Shown: positions 33,501 through 62,469, counted from the first letter of the stretch. The stretch is 64,000 bases of DNA from Angiostrongylus vasorum (GCA_018806985.1 JADANN010000174.1:389501-453500); one strand, 5' to 3'. The notes: a model not told the origin generated them from the letters alone. Made by a program: numbers and translations.

Positions 33501-36478
33501 TCACAAATAAGGTTGTCATCGAAAACCTTCGGGTTATGTATAAACATGTAGGTGAGTAAGTGGTCCAAAATGACACTGTCAGATTGCTCATTATGACTGG
33601 AAGCATTCAGATGCTATTGACATGTACGTGGGCTCCTTGTTGGAGGACCCAGTGAAGGATTCTCTAGTAGGTCCTACACTGGCCTGCATCATCGGCGAGC
33701 AGTTTAAACGCAGTAGGAATGGAGACAGGTACGCTGTAAAATGTATTACTGGGAACACTAGTTATGCTCAAAGCTCATTAAATTAATAGTCCAAGAATTA
33801 CAAGATGTTTAACTTTGGATTCATAAAGCAGAGTGGAATCTAGAGCTTTAAGTAACGAATTCGTGGGGTTTTTTGCATTATGAAAGCATTTTTAGAATAG
33901 CCGCTAATAAATACGTATCTTTTTTCAGCACGCTTTTTTTCTATTGAAGTGGAGAATTTAGAACACGGTACAATAGGTAATAGGATTCCTTTTCTGAGGG
34001 TACAAAGGCATCTTGGTCTACGAACTATTTGCCTCCCATTCCGCTGTTGACATAACGTGGTTCTCTTACCAAAGACAATACGAAAACAGAGAGTGGAATT
34101 TGATGAAATAGGAGGGAGTAACGTTCAGCTGAAGTAAGTTGGATGAAACGAAAGATGCATCAAGGCTGACACCAATTTTTCCGACTCCTCAAGGATAAAG
34201 GGCTTGGTTTTTTTCGAGGTCTGCGATAGAAGCAACGAACATATGTGAAATCCAGGGCGTGTCTGAGCACTTCCAAAGAGGCAATTTTTTTCGCGTTGTG
34301 CAACAAAAAATGGAATATTAAGAAGATAACGAGTTGTCATTGAGATCAACACAATTGTATAAGTGTCTCAAGATTAGACATATTGATTAGCCACCGAAAA
34401 AGAGAAGTTCGCAAATGTTTTAGCCGTTGAATTCGTCCAGGTAATAACCTCACTCGAACGGTATGTTGTATGAGCAATTCTGTCCTATGTGAATGAAAAC
34501 GTTTCCAGGTTTTACTTTGAGAATGAGAAGGTGTTCACATTGGATCAGTTGCATCAAATTCGCAAAATCTCCATAGCGCGCGTTCTATGCGATTCTGGCG
34601 AGAACTTCGCACTCGTCCCACGTCGGGCGTTCAACGTCTTCAAACCGTCCAGAGACTCACTTATGCGGTCAGTACAGTTCCAGCTGCATGACATTAAATT
34701 AATGGCGACTTGACGAATAGTAGAATTTGGGCTGTAAAAAGTTACTAAATACCTAAGCAGCAAAAAAGTCCTGTTTCAATAATAACTGAAATCACAGAGC
34801 AGATGAGCAATACTCTATTTCGGATTATAAAAACACCTTTTTCAGTGGATATGGCTGACCTCGATTGCATTAAGCCGCTTGAGGTATGTAATGACCTCAT
34901 TACATTGGGAAATAAATGAATAACTAAATATTAATACAAAAGGCGCGAGGCCAATATCAGGATCCACCACCGTCCTGGTATCAAACCAGTCGCACGGTGG
35001 CAAATCTCCCTTTGATCCGCAAGGGCGGCGACTGCCTGAGATGATGACGACATGAGGGAGACTTTGGCCAGGCCGACCCCGGGGGCTCCAGGGAATCACA
35101 ATGGCTAAACCAGCAAAACTTTGATGAATGAAGAATATGCTTGGGCTTGCACAACCAGTGAGGACGGGCCGTCCAAGTGTCCAAGTATCCAAGTAAAGTC
35201 CCCAGGCTGGTTTTTCGACAAGTGACCATGATTTCTCGATCACTAGAGCATTTGAGAACTTGTAAATCGCATAGGTTTATAGAAGACACTTCGCTCTATC
35301 GCTTTACTTGTATATATGTTTTTTATCCAGGAATGTTTTAAACTTAAATGTGTCTGGAGTTAAAACTTAAAAAAATGAAAGACAGTTATTCTTTTGAAAT
35401 TCCCAAAACGATACGTTAAGGGACACCACCATTGTCGTGCTAGATGTAATTCCGTTTGTTGACTTGTTTTCTTGTCCGTAACGCGAGATTTGAACCAGTA
35501 AAATTAAAAATAATGTTAATCTTTTAATTTTCTGCTTAATATAATTCTTCACGACAGAGTATGAAGTGAATTACAACCAACATTGTGATTTCGACTACAG
35601 CCTCAGCTTAACTGGGATTCAATGCCAATTTGTGCTCCCCAGATCAACCCCCCGCTGACAGGTGATTGCTGATGGCATTGTTAGGTAGAAAACTAGCTGA
35701 GAGAAACGCAGAGCAAAGGCCTCCGTGGCGCGGCGTGTAATGCACGAACCTTGGAAAGGGAAATCGTGGTTCGATCTGGCTCGGGGTCCAAATTTTGCGA
35801 ATATTTCAGCATCCTTGAAGTTACAAATATGTGCCATGGCTCCAGAAAATCACAATTTTATTGTGGTAAAACAAGAGAACTTTAATTAAGGAGGCAAAGA
35901 TTTGCAGATAGTAGTAGTAGTAGTAGTAGTAGTGCCTATTCCACTTTTTTTCGATTCGTATTACTGCGACTCTGAAAAAAGACGGACACACCAGAACCTT
36001 AGAAAAAAGTGTTTTTTGGTAAAAACTTCACATAAGCTTATGAATACACGGTAGCAACTCAACCAGCAGAGCTTGGAACTGGAAATGTGCTTCCGTAAAG
36101 CCGTTCATTCGGAGCGTCTACGTACATTAACACATGGGTCCGTTATGTATTGGATACAATGCATTTGATGCGAACATGAAGAACGTTTCCAATCATAAAA
36201 CAGCTTCTCTTAGGTCATGTCACACTTTACTAATTGGAATAAAATCTTCGGAACCCACAGTTCTTCTTCTACAAGATACCGGCTATCTTATTGTTATATC
36301 ATAAGATTGTGATTTTCTCGAGTCACGATACGTATTCTCAAAGGCTCGTATTTCGAAATCAAAAGCAATTGAGCCAGAGGATTTCGTCCAACAGAACACG
36401 ATGGTGTTCCTCAATGTATCGCTGGTGTTTTTGGCTTTTGCTCTTGCGTGGAACTTTAAAAAAATTAGATTTCGATGA
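17130..36478 (+). CDS. Secreted/membrane-anchored heme peroxidase with tandem ShKT domains (SKPO/MLT-7-like)
   Basis: Multi-exon gene of about 19 kb encoding roughly 850 residues. Exons that chain in phase: 17130-17166, 18094-18222, 18300-18394, 18464-18525, 19115-19230, 20291-20410, 20804-20877, 21216-21309, 21410-21527, 21600-21722, 24502-24569, 24634-24788, 27720-27834, 27957-28050, 28558-28651, 28960-29065, 32802-32939, 32992-33142, 33214-33271, 33415-33551, 33611-33728, 34509-34667; then less certain 34846-34883 and a last exon ending 36478. Order: signal peptide, acidic segment, two ShKT domains, peroxidase domain, hydrophobic C-terminus. Family knowledge: ShKT-peroxidases of nematodes act outside the cell and cross-link tyrosines in cuticle or protect it. 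Two junctions (21722/24502 and 34667/34846) are off by one base. Two introns hold LINE or SINE insertions. Which C. elegans paralogue is the orthologue cannot be decided by eye. Confidence 0.9.
19115..20410 (+). CDS. Peroxidase exons 5-6: two tandem ShKT domains
   Basis: Exon 19115-19230 encodes [17 protein letters not shown] then [16 protein letters not shown]; exon 20291-20410 encodes [17 protein letters not shown] then [16 protein letters not shown]. Each has the six-Cys ShKT pattern (C-x6-C-x-x-W-x4-EC ... M-x3-C-x3-C-x2-C), one domain per exon. The junction is phase 1 (AAC-G | GC-ACC), joining the domains with only Gly-Thr-Met-Ala between them. ShKT domains in nematode proteins are small disulfide modules, often found beside metalloprotease, tyrosinase or peroxidase domains and thought to mediate targeting or binding. 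Confidence 0.9.
20804..21722 (+). CDS. Peroxidase exons 7-10: linker and start of the peroxidase domain
   Basis: Exons 20804-20877, 21216-21309, 21410-21527 and 21600-21722 join in consistent phases (1-0-1-2). The first two encode a helical linker ([33 protein letters not shown]). The third carries the Cys-rich block before the domain ([20 protein letters not shown]). The fourth has the signature [19 protein letters not shown] and YDNGLNAPT of animal heme peroxidases. The fourth exon ends at donor TGTTC|GTGAGA in phase 2, which does not fit the next exon (see findings). Confidence 0.8.
22858..23143 (-). repeat. Repeat family A copy A3, reverse, in a peroxidase intron
   Basis: Tail (GTTGATCAATCCCTGAGGGATG) at left, pol III head (complement of GTGTAGCACAGTGGTCG) at right. 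Forms an inverted pair with A4. Confidence 0.85.
23606..23883 (+). repeat. Repeat family A copy A4, forward, in a peroxidase intron
   Basis: Starts CCGGGCGTGTGTGGCACAGTGT and ends ATTGATCAACGCCGAGAGCTTT-ATCCTTTAT. About 460 bases from A3 with heads facing each other. Confidence 0.85.
24502..28651 (+). CDS. Peroxidase exons 11-15: distal heme pocket
   Basis: 24502-24569 encodes [18 protein letters not shown]. 24634-24788 encodes [18 protein letters not shown] with the distal His and the heme-linking Asp (FIAHD), then [12 protein letters not shown]. 27720-27834 encodes [16 protein letters not shown] and [15 protein letters not shown]. 27957-28050 encodes [18 protein letters not shown]. 28558-28651 encodes [19 protein letters not shown] and VREHNK with the catalytic Arg and the second heme-linking Glu. 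All junctions inside this block keep phase. The catalytic residues expected from the myeloperoxidase family are all present, so activity is plausible. Confidence 0.92.
24975..25252 (+). mobile_element. Repeat family B copy
   Basis: Contains GATGCGAAATCTAACCACAA, GCTGAGATATTTACAAAACTC and GGTTAACGCGTTCACCACCA. Directly followed by a second copy. Confidence 0.6.
25253..25510 (+). mobile_element. Repeat family B, second adjacent copy
   Basis: Begins TTATTTACTGCCTATTCTTT and CGGCAGGGTATGATG, then runs in the reverse sense of the family core (CTCGGAAAGGGTAATAACGTG, then GTTTTGCAAATATTTCAGC). Its ends are inverted relative to each other. Confidence 0.55.
25715..26290 (-). mobile_element. Internally deleted mariner relic
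   Basis: On the minus strand the right part re-reads as the mariner N-terminal HTH region ([19 protein letters not shown]), then joins at about 25960 to the C-terminal end (LGYRL-type HPPYSPDL region, followed near 25740 by [10 protein letters not shown], cf. the YATGI-KLVSRW end of mariners). The central catalytic part is missing, so it is an internally deleted, non-autonomous copy in a peroxidase intron. Frames are broken. Confidence 0.5.
26535..26925 (+). repeat. Repeat family C copy, forward
   Basis: TTTACCGCTATCGTGGCTGG at left, AACCAGTGAGGACGGGCTA and CCAAGTATCCAAGTGTCC at right. Confidence 0.8.
28960..34667 (+). CDS. Peroxidase exons 16-22: proximal half of the domain
   Basis: 28960-29065 encodes [20 protein letters not shown]. 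32802-32939 encodes [16 protein letters not shown] and [11 protein letters not shown] with the proximal His. 32992-33142 encodes [20 protein letters not shown] and PAKMPQR. 33214-33271 encodes [19 protein letters not shown], 33415-33551 [19 protein letters not shown], 33611-33728 [20 protein letters not shown] and 34509-34667 [20 protein letters not shown]. All phases agree. The 3.7-kb intron 29066-32801 holds an antisense RTE LINE almost end to end. Confidence 0.92.
29235..32770 (-). mobile_element. RTE-type LINE, near full-length copy R3, antisense in a peroxidase intron
   Basis: Read on the minus strand from about 32770 to 29235: 5' leader, endonuclease ([52 protein letters not shown]), linker and RT entry ([40 protein letters not shown]), then the [18 protein letters not shown] block and the 3' end. 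About 3.5 kb, the expected size for RTE. Several frameshifts and a family B insertion at about 30320-30506 show it is inactive. It fills nearly the whole intron 29066-32801. Confidence 0.85.
30320..30506. mobile_element. Repeat family B copy nested in LINE R3
   Basis: The sequence between GAGACAAAAGC and the LINE continuation AAATCGATGAAAGTGAG is family B (CTGCCTACTACAATTTTCAC, GCTGAAATATTTGTAAAACTC, GGCTAATGCGTTCACCA). Copies R2 and R4 lack it at this point, so it inserted after the LINE. Confidence 0.65.
34846..36478 (+). CDS. Peroxidase C-terminal exons with probable membrane anchor
   Basis: 34846-34883 (acceptor TTTTTCAG, donor GAG|GTATGT) encodes [12 protein letters not shown], matching the Cys-x-DIP-DLD tail of peroxidases. 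A last exon, in matching phase 0 from about 36328 or 36343, encodes [12 protein letters not shown] followed by a hydrophobic run [19 protein letters not shown] and the tail KKIRFR before the TGA at 36476-36478. The run is long enough for one membrane span with a basic cytosolic end; GPI-type processing is an alternative. The acceptor of the last exon is not of the usual TTTCAG form, and exon 34509-34667 joins 34846 one base out of phase. Confidence 0.5.
34950..35200 (+). repeat. Repeat family C, 5'-truncated copy
   Basis: Starts inside the family at GATCCACCACCGTCCTGGTA and ends CCAAGTGTCCAAGTATCCAAG. Lies in a peroxidase intron. Confidence 0.75.
35530..35880 (+). mobile_element. Repeat family B copy
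   Basis: CGACAGAGTATGAAGTGAATT at the left; GGCCTCCGTGGCGCGGCGTG (A-box-like) and GTGGTTCGATCTGGC (B-box-like) inside. Confidence 0.6.
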
Positions 36479-36619
36479 CAACTCTCCAAAAGCTTTAATT
36501 CTAAGCATGTTTAAATGTGGGAGGACGGTGTATAAAAGCTACACATGTACCACCAAGGCGACAGAGCGAAATCAGTTGTACAGGTCCATAGAGCTCCAAC
36601 TCTTTAAATACTTCTGATA

Positions 36620-37000
36620 TTTACTTTATACTTGAACGGCCCATCCTCACTAGTTGTGCTGGCCCAGCATAAACTCCATTTTTTTTTGGAGACTTGCTGG
36701 TTTAGCCATTGTGGTTCCTTGAAGACCCGAGTTTATCCTGACCAAAGTGTGCCCCAGGTCGTCACCACCACAGGCAGTCGCAGACCTTGTGGATGAGAGA
36801 GATTTGCCAACAAGCGACTAGTTTGATACCAAGACAGTGGTCGATCCTGGTATTGGTTTACTCTTAGCTAGGCTTCCTGATGGAAAAGCCGAACTCCTTC
36901 TCAGCCTGGAAGACTCTGCCCGGGGAACGAATCCCCCCGCTGTACATCGCAGTCCGACATCCAGGAACACCTCCCAGCCACGATGAAGCGGTAAACAATT
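36620..37000 (-). repeat. Repeat family C copy, reverse
   Basis: Directly downstream of the peroxidase stop. Blocks GACTTGCTGGTTTAGCCATT and CCTGGTATTGGTTTACTCTT in reverse order. Confidence 0.8.
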
Positions 37001-37164
37001 GGGAGGTTAAATACTCTAGTGAGAAAAAAAAATTATCGTCTGTTGTCGAGGAAAGCAAGTTCGCCCATTGAATGTTATAGAGATATTAAGAAAATGCTAA
37101 ATACGGTTATGAGAACGCCTTCAGGATTTATGGGACGGGCGGATTTTTTTGGGAAACGCAAATA

Positions 37165-37735
37165 CTAGTAAAAACATACTTGTTACTACCACACTGATGC
37201 TGAGGTATTCGCAGAACTCAGCCGCAGGTCTGATCGAACTACCACTACACTTTCCGCGGGCTCAAGTGTTCCGCACTGCACTACTGAGGCCCCTGATTTG
37301 CTTTCTTTCCGCTAGTTTTTCCATCTAACGGCGTCATTAGTTATGCTTATTGCTTGTGTACGATGATATGATACTGGTTCAATCGATTAGAAGAACAAGT
37401 GTTCCTCGCAACTATCAATAGACTTCTCATAACTTCAATGACGCTGAGATATTTGCAAAACTCCAGACCGAAGGTTTCTGCGGTGGGGAACGAACGCGCT
37501 ATTGTCCTTTCCGGGGGAGTAACGCGTTCACCACCACACCATGCGGGTGTTTCGTTTCGCCTGTCTCTCAGCTAGTTCTATCGATCACTGCCATCAGCAA
37601 TCACCCGTCAACGGGATTGATCTGGGGGTGCCCAAATGGCGTTGAACCCAATTAAGACTGTGATTATAGCTATAGCCTCATGGTGTATTTTTCATATTTC
37701 GCAATATACCCTGCCATTAAAAAAGAATAGGCAGT
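37165..37735 (-). mobile_element. Two repeat family B copies
   Basis: A partial copy at about 37165-37310 and a fuller one at 37430-37735 (GCTGAGATATTTGCAAAACTC ... ATACCCTGCCATT and GGCAGTAAAT). Confidence 0.6.
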
Positions 37736-37914
37736 AAATAAAAAAGGTTAATCTCATAGTTTTTAAATGTGGAAATCTTTCATTGTTTGCCGGAAATTCG
37801 CTGAATAAAAAACATGGCACTTCTTTCGAAAATACTCTATTCGTGTTGAAAACAAGTGAGAAATCACAGAAGCAGAGCAATGTATTGATAGAGGCGTAAC
37901 ACGAACCGTACTGT

Positions 37915-38265
37915 CTCTATCACGAATTCGTATTCAGATGTGACGAGATCCCGAACATCGACTACAACGTTTGGAGGGAGGAGCTGAGCGTATAGTGTCG
38001 ATGTCTGGCAAACAACTAGACCTGGATTTGAGCTTGATATCTCCTCACAACAGCACCGATCCTCTACTTTCTAGTCAAATTCGCAGGCTATTAGACTGGC
38101 TAGCATTTGTACATTCACGATCCAATGTTTTTCTTCCTATTTCTTTCTTCGCTTCCTTGTGAGGCGAATATTCACATGTTCGTGAACACTAGAGTTTGTA
38201 TAGAGCTTATATTAAATGTCTTTCACATCGTCGTACCGTCTAGAAGAGCACTCGTCACTTACAGG
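37915..38265 (+). other. Possible Ser/Thr-rich 5' exons of the ORP gene
   Basis: Two short open stretches are Ser/Thr-rich: near 37930-37975 (SDVTRSRTSTTTFGG) and 38217-38264 (MSFTSSYRLEEHSSLT). Between them a second frame reads SGKQLDLDLSLISPHNS. ORP proteins often carry such a disordered N-terminus before the PH domain. No phase-consistent chain to the PH exons could be built, so this stays a suggestion. Confidence 0.2.
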
Positions 38266-38582
38266 TCCGTCTACATGACATGATTTTTTATCTCCTTCGG
38301 TATTCCCCGCAGAAGTAAAAACTTTAACGAAATTTTTTGTTTAGCTTGAATTGGAAATGTTATCCAAAAAAAACTAATCCAAATGCTGGTCAAGGCGACT
38401 CACCTAGAGTGAAAACTTTTCAGTAGACACCCTTAATCAGGAATTGCTCTGAGTAACGGATTCTTCTAACTAGAACATCTACGATCATCCACTTGTACAC
38501 TAGATGCAGCGTCCGTATTTTCATGGATTAGTTCAAACAGCTCATTGAAATCATTTCACTTTTATTAAAAATATGCTGAGGG

Positions 38583-38745
38583 TCTGCGCCCATGGCCCAC
38601 TGGCTCGATACATCGGTAGGCCACTGTGAGTCTTTGCAAAGGCCAAATATGCATTCAGTCACCTCCAGCGATTCCTAATGATATCGAGCGGCGCATCTCT
38701 CAGGAATTGATCAACGCCGAGAGCTTTATCTTTTATCCTTTATGC
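38583..38745 (+). repeat. Repeat family A copy A5, headless
   Basis: Only the 3' two thirds (ACTGGCTCGATACATCGGTAG ... GATCAACGCCGAGAGCTTTA) remain; the pol III head is missing. Confidence 0.75.
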
Positions 38746-38934
38746 TGACATTCGCTGCTTTGTAATTGAACTCTACAGAAAGGAAAGGAAACTATCCAAC
38801 CGTTACCTTGACTTGTTCAACCAAAAAACGGAGTACCGGCCAAGAATTAAATGGAAACTCATTAAATCTGCAACCATTTCTCAGCCAACTGCTTCTAGTT
38901 GTTTTGTAGTTCTTGTATCCCTACTCCCCTCCCA

Positions 38935-39325
38935 AAGTTTTACCGCCTCATTGTGGCTGGCAGGTGTTGCTGGGTGGTGGGCTGCGATGTACAGCGGAGG
39001 GATTCACCTCCTGGCAGGATCTTTCAAGTTGAGAATGAGTTCAGCGTTTCCATTAAGAAGCCCAGCTTAGAGTAAACCACCACCAGGATTCGTCGCCGTC
39101 CTAGTATCGAACTAGTCGCATAGTGGCAAATCTCCCTCTGATCCACAGGGGCGGCAACTGGCTGTGGTGGTGACGACTTGGGCCAGACTTTGGCCTGGCT
39201 GACCTAGGGACTCCAGGAAACGACAATGGCTAGACCAGCAAAAACTCCCGAAATAATGGAGATCATCCTGGGGCTCGCACAACCAGTGAGGACGGAGCAT
39301 CCATGTGTCCAAGTATCCAAGTAAG
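38935..39325 (+). repeat. Repeat family C copy, forward
   Basis: TTTTACCGCCTCATTGTGGC at left, GAGGACGGAGCATCCATGTG and TCCAAGTATCCAAGT at right. Confidence 0.8.
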
Positions 39326-39474
39326 CTTCCCTACTCCACGATAGTGTGACCCTAGTTAAAAAAGAAATATCGGGTTCCCATAGTACCTTAAAAACTAACT
39401 TTGATAGAATCTCGGTAACAAGAATAAATAATTTTCAATATGACTGAGCTGGTATGAGGTTAGTATAGAAAAAT

Positions 39475-39745
39475 TTTACTTGGTTAACGTTTCGGGCACC
39501 TTTGTCTTCTTCGGAACCCCGTTGATCCAAGTCGGTGGCCTGGTTGTTTTCTCTGGTCGTTTTCGCGATTTATCTATTCCTTGTCTGCTAAGTGAAGTTT
39601 CTCATTCGAGCGATGCTCGCTAATGGATTCGACTCGATGCGACAATGAACACCCACATCGCGAAAACGACTAGCTATGGACCATCGACTCGGATCAACGC
39701 GGTTCGAGGAAGACAAAGACGCTGAAACATTAGGCGAATAAAAAT
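39475..39745. repeat. Inverted arms carrying a PLE-end-like motif
   Basis: The left arm reads ACGTTTCGGGCACCTTTGTC-TTCTTCGGAACC; the right arm (39704-39740) contains its complement in diverged form (GGAAGACAAAGACGCTGAAAC). The spacing and motif resemble the ends of the Penelope pair at 49.6-51.5 kb. No coding part is present. Confidence 0.4.
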
Positions 39746-40409
39746 TTGCATACAAACCTCTTGTCAACTTAATCGTATTGAAGATTATGAATTTCATGTA
39801 ATTACTATGACCAATATTAAATTAGCACTGTCTAAACTTGAGTAGAACTTACTAATTCTAGTTCCGCACGTCACATTTTGCTTTCTTGATTCCATTTTCA
39901 TGTTTAGAATGGAAATAATATAAGTGAAAAGTCCGCTGTCGGAAATAAAGACATTTTCTCCTGTCACACATTCATTCACGACGCGCGGTAAATCGTTTCG
40001 ATGTTGTGGGCGTTGCCGAGAAAAAAACGCCTAAAAATAGGTGTTGTAGACTTTAAAAGATTAAAAATCCATCGTTGGTAAAGAAGTAGACTTTTTTCTG
40101 CATTGGCAAAGATCTGTGGATATCAGTGTTTTTTTATATAAATTGATAAAATTTACTACGAGGTGAAATATGCCGGTTGAAAGTTAGAAGGATAAATTAC
40201 TTAACGCCACTTATGAGTCTCGCTTCTTTGCGGATAAAAGTGATAAACACCATATCAGTCAGGGCACTGATTCGTTTATTCCTTTTAAAGCTTTCAGTTA
40301 TTGCAGTGTTCTCTATTTGCTACTAGCGGTGCCTGGATGCGGTGACGATGAAGAAAGCAGTCTGTAGCAGTGGAGTGAAAAACGATGCGAGCGTTGCCGT
40401 AGAAGGAAA

Positions 40410-59121
<18,712 letters not shown>

Positions 59122-59244
59122 CAGTGTATACTTAATTAAATGCTGATTCTTTCCGACTGTGTTATGCTGCCATCGATACGCCCACATAGCAACGATTCAT
59201 CCGATTCTTCGAGAAGAGCAATGTGAGCTGCGCGAACGATGCTC

Positions 59245-59485
59245 TGACGGAGGCGCAATGCATTCGACTTCATTGAGCATTGTTAGAGGTAATTTAATGC
59301 ATATCTGGCCTATACAATGACTCGCGGTGGCCTACTGATGTATCGAGGCAGTGTTGCTATCCTCCCAGACAAGTGTGGTACCAATTTGCCGACCCCGGAG
59401 GGATGCAAGGCTTGGTGGGCCATAGACGCAGGGATCAATTCCACGTCGCAGGGCGCCTACGGCTACTCAGCCACACGACCCCATC
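59245..59485 (-). repeat. Repeat family A copy A11, reverse
   Basis: Just downstream of the ORP stop. Tail at left (GGCGCAATGCATTCGACTTC), head degenerate at right. Inverted pair with A12. Confidence 0.75.
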
Positions 59486-59589
59486 ATGTCACATACTGAC
59501 ATGTTTTACAGATCAGTTCGTCTAAGATCCATTGATTTCCGGATGTTTACGATATCTCTTCATTGTATTTCACGCCTATCACTACCCAA

Positions 59590-59822
59590 TGGGCGAGTGT
59601 AGCACAGGGGTTAGAGGTGATAACGAATACGCAGCCTTTGGTTCAATGTCGCATCGTCACAAACTACGCCCTCCATTCATCTAGTGTTGCCAGATTTGAA
59701 CTAGAGTTGTCTGCCATGAAAAAACACTGGCTTGATAAATATACGCTAGACATGCATTCAATCAACTCTTTTTGCATGGCGCATCCTTCAGCAATTGATT
59801 AATGCTGAAAGCTTTATCCTCT
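59590..59822 (+). repeat. Repeat family A copy A12, forward, diverged
   Basis: Head GGGCGAGTGTAGCACAGGGG; tail GCAATTGATTAATGCTGAAAG then CTTTATCC. Confidence 0.7.
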
Positions 59823-60464
59823 TCTGCGTTTGCTAGTGTGTGTATACCAATACCTGATCAAGATGTAACCGCTGAGGTGTTCCACGTAGGTCAGCACGGT
59901 GTAGTTTGTGGCTTAGGTTACCCTGTGACCGACAGCAGAAGTAAAACCACTTGTGCGTAGGTGACAGCCTTCAAGATTACATTTGATTCGGGTAATAATC
60001 AAGGTTATATAGACAGAATGGCCAATTCTGCCGAATCTACGCCACCATAGTTTATGAAAAACTACTCGAGTGGTTTAGTTGCTAGTTTTGGAGGTATTAT
60101 TGGTGAGCTTTACGACGTCGTCACAACACCACTGGTACTCACCAGGCGGTATGGATCACAGAAACTTTTGCTATCTTCTGATAATGTTCTCTTCAGAAGA
60201 TGGTATCCTAGCCGAGCTTTCGGAGGAAGAGCTCGAACTCCTCATCGCCCTGCAATCCTGAGGAAGGATGGTTGTCAAATGGGCCCCGGTGATGACGACG
60301 AAACGAAGAGCGCTATCAAAAATCGTGGTACTCAGAGGAAGCAATGCAGAATCGCAGTATTCACCGCAGTGTTTTATAAACCCAAGTATTTCATTATACT
60401 TGAGACGTTCTTTGTGCACCGATTTGATTAATAACAATTTTTTTTCAAATTTTTTTTAACGTGA
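59823..60464. other. No gene confirmed
   Basis: Contains an open, acidic helical stretch (ILAELSEEELELLIALQS, 60200-60261) that ends in a stop without a usable splice partner, and no repeat-family member. Confidence 0.3.
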
Positions 60465-60765
60465 CCCGTCATCACTTCTACAGTGCGGACCCCAGCACTT
60501 ATTTGTGTTTGAATTGTTTCCCTCGCACTCATCGACCACAATGGTCACCGAACATTTCGCGTGTAAGTTCAGCTGCTGCTTGAATACTTCGTCTTCTTTA
60601 TGAATGTTCTAGGATGCTGGTCGAGTCAACCCAGTCTTCGAGATAGCTGGACTAGGGCGTTCCGAGGTGGATTAGAGAAGAGCATTACGGTGAGGACCGA
60701 AATAGCGCTTTTGCTTCCCAAGCGACGGCATCGCTAACCACTGCGCTGTCCCCGCCCATTAAATA
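60465..60765 (-). repeat. Repeat family D copy, reverse
   Basis: GTGACCCGTCATCACTTCTA at left; tRNA-like head complement (ACTAACCACTGCGCTGTCCC-like) at right near 60735-60755. Confidence 0.7.
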
Positions 60766-60794
60766 ACAGTAACCACTATAAATGAAATAAGCAA

Positions 60795-61035
60795 ACGTAT
60801 TTGCCTAGATCCACCACCGTCCTATATCAAACTAGTCGCATGTTGGCAAATCTCCCCTAATCCACATGTGGGACGACAGTCTACGGTGGTGACGACCTAG
60901 GGCAGACTTTGTCCTGGCTCACCCTCGAGACACCAGGGAACCACAATGGCTAAACCACCAAAACTCCGAAACAATGGAAATTACGCTGGGGACCGCACAG
61001 CCAGTGAAGACGGGCCATCCAAGTACCCAAGTATA
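60795..61035 (+). repeat. Repeat family C, 5'-truncated copy
   Basis: Starts inside at GATCCACCACCGTCCTATAT and ends CCATCCAAGTACCCAAGTAT. Confidence 0.75.
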
Positions 61036-61302
61036 TGTTGATAATTTTAAGCTCTTTCTGATAGAATCAACCAGAACAAGTATCCATCCTTGCTAGTATT
61101 CTTCTCAATTTTTGATGCACCATCTTTGTGGGAACCGTTATTCCTACGAATGATTAAAAAATTTTAAGTGTGAAGCTTATCAAAAGAAGAAAGGAAAACG
61201 GAAGCAAAGTCCTTTGTGGAATGCTAAGGTTCCATTGATACATAACAGTTAGTATTTTGTCTTATTCACGTGTTATGTTTTTTTGTCCATTCTTTATTAC
61301 AC

Positions 61303-61582
61303 TAGGGCGCGTGTAGCACAGTGGTTGGAGGTGCCCTGCAACCCACGTGGGATCGATCCCCTGCGCCCACCGCTCACCAAGTCTTCCTTCCCCTCCGGGT
61401 TCGGCAACTTGGTTCCAGATTTGTCTGGGAGGATAGCAGCACTGGCTCGCTACATCGGTAAGCCACTGCGAGTCACTGTAAACGCCAGTTATGTGTCCAA
61501 TCATGTCTAGCGGTGCATAGTGAAGTCGAACGCATGGCGCATCCTTCAGTGATTGATAAACGACGACAGCCTTATCCTTTGT
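61303..61582 (+). repeat. Repeat family A copy A13, forward
   Basis: GGGCGCGTGTAGCACAGTGG head, GGGATCGATCCCCTGCGC B-box region, tail ending CTTATCCTTTGTCC. Confidence 0.85.
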
Positions 61583-61639
61583 CCTTATTGTTTGCATTAT
61601 ATTTGTTTACCTCGGTGTATTGATTTTTTATGTTTACGT

Positions 61640-61800
61640 TTTATATTTTGCCCTATTCGTACCATATGGAACACACAAATCGCATGAACACCTCTGGACA
61701 CTCGACTCGACTCGAATCGTTGCGAGCATGGAGAAGACGAGGGCGCCGAAACATCAGTTGCAATAACGATTTGGTATCATCTTCGTTTAAGCTCATGAAT
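61640..61800 (+). repeat. Penelope-end-like motif
   Basis: GAGAAGACGAGGGCGCCGAA followed by ACATCAG (about 61730-61756) matches the end motif at 39.7 kb and, more loosely, 51.45 kb. Flanking sequence with tandem GACTC units. No coding part. Confidence 0.4.
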
Positions 61801-62469
61801 AAGGCAAAATATTGATTGTTCACGTCGAGGCTGAATAAAGGTCGGTCTTCGGAAGCTTCAGAGTTTCCAGAACTACGGCTTAAGACATGGATGCAGCCAG
61901 CATGGGCAAGCCATAGCTCCATCCTCATCCAGCATTCTGCATGCCATCGCCAAAAGTTCCATGCCTTACTGTGGTCGAGGAACAATAACCTAGGAGGCCA
62001 ACGCAGCCAGCGACGTTGACAATGCGGCGCGAGCTAGGTCGCGCTTTGTCGATGTAGTGGTCCTGCAACGATGCACGGCTGTGTCTTGGGTCTATCGTAA
62101 TAGTTCTCCGTGTCACTATTATTTTGGGTTATCTGTGTGTTATCCTATTTGGGGCTGTTTCAGTGTTTTTGTGAGACTGTGAGAACTTTCTGCTTTGGAG
62201 CGTGATGTAGGAGATCGGGAGACTGTTGGTCTAATTATTTGTGGGTTCTTGAAGAATGTAAACTGGGAGTTTCCATCTCTATAGTCAAGTCATTGGTGAT
62301 TCCATCTGAAAGTCGATCTGCCTGTTTTTGCGTGAATGGTGCTTTCTATGGTCATATAGTAAACTTCTTTTTCAATGTTAATCTTTGTCTTGTTCTACGT
62401 TTGATTCCTTTCAACCTCTTCTAAATACGTAAAAAATCAATTTAAAAAACCCTTCGATGTTAAGGTGGA
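61801..62469. promoter_or_regulatory. Upstream region of eL42, boundaries not resolved
   Basis: No other gene or repeat recognised between the Penelope-like motif and the ATG at 62470, so promoter and 5' leader must lie here or overlap it. No trans-splice acceptor of TTTCAG form stands immediately before the ATG. Confidence 0.3.

Noticed and set aside
60200..60262. Acidic helix ILAELSEEELELL resembling the N-terminal region of tropomodulin
   Set aside because: The frame ends in TGA eight residues later with no donor, and the following PTGP-type tropomodulin segment is absent. Likely chance.
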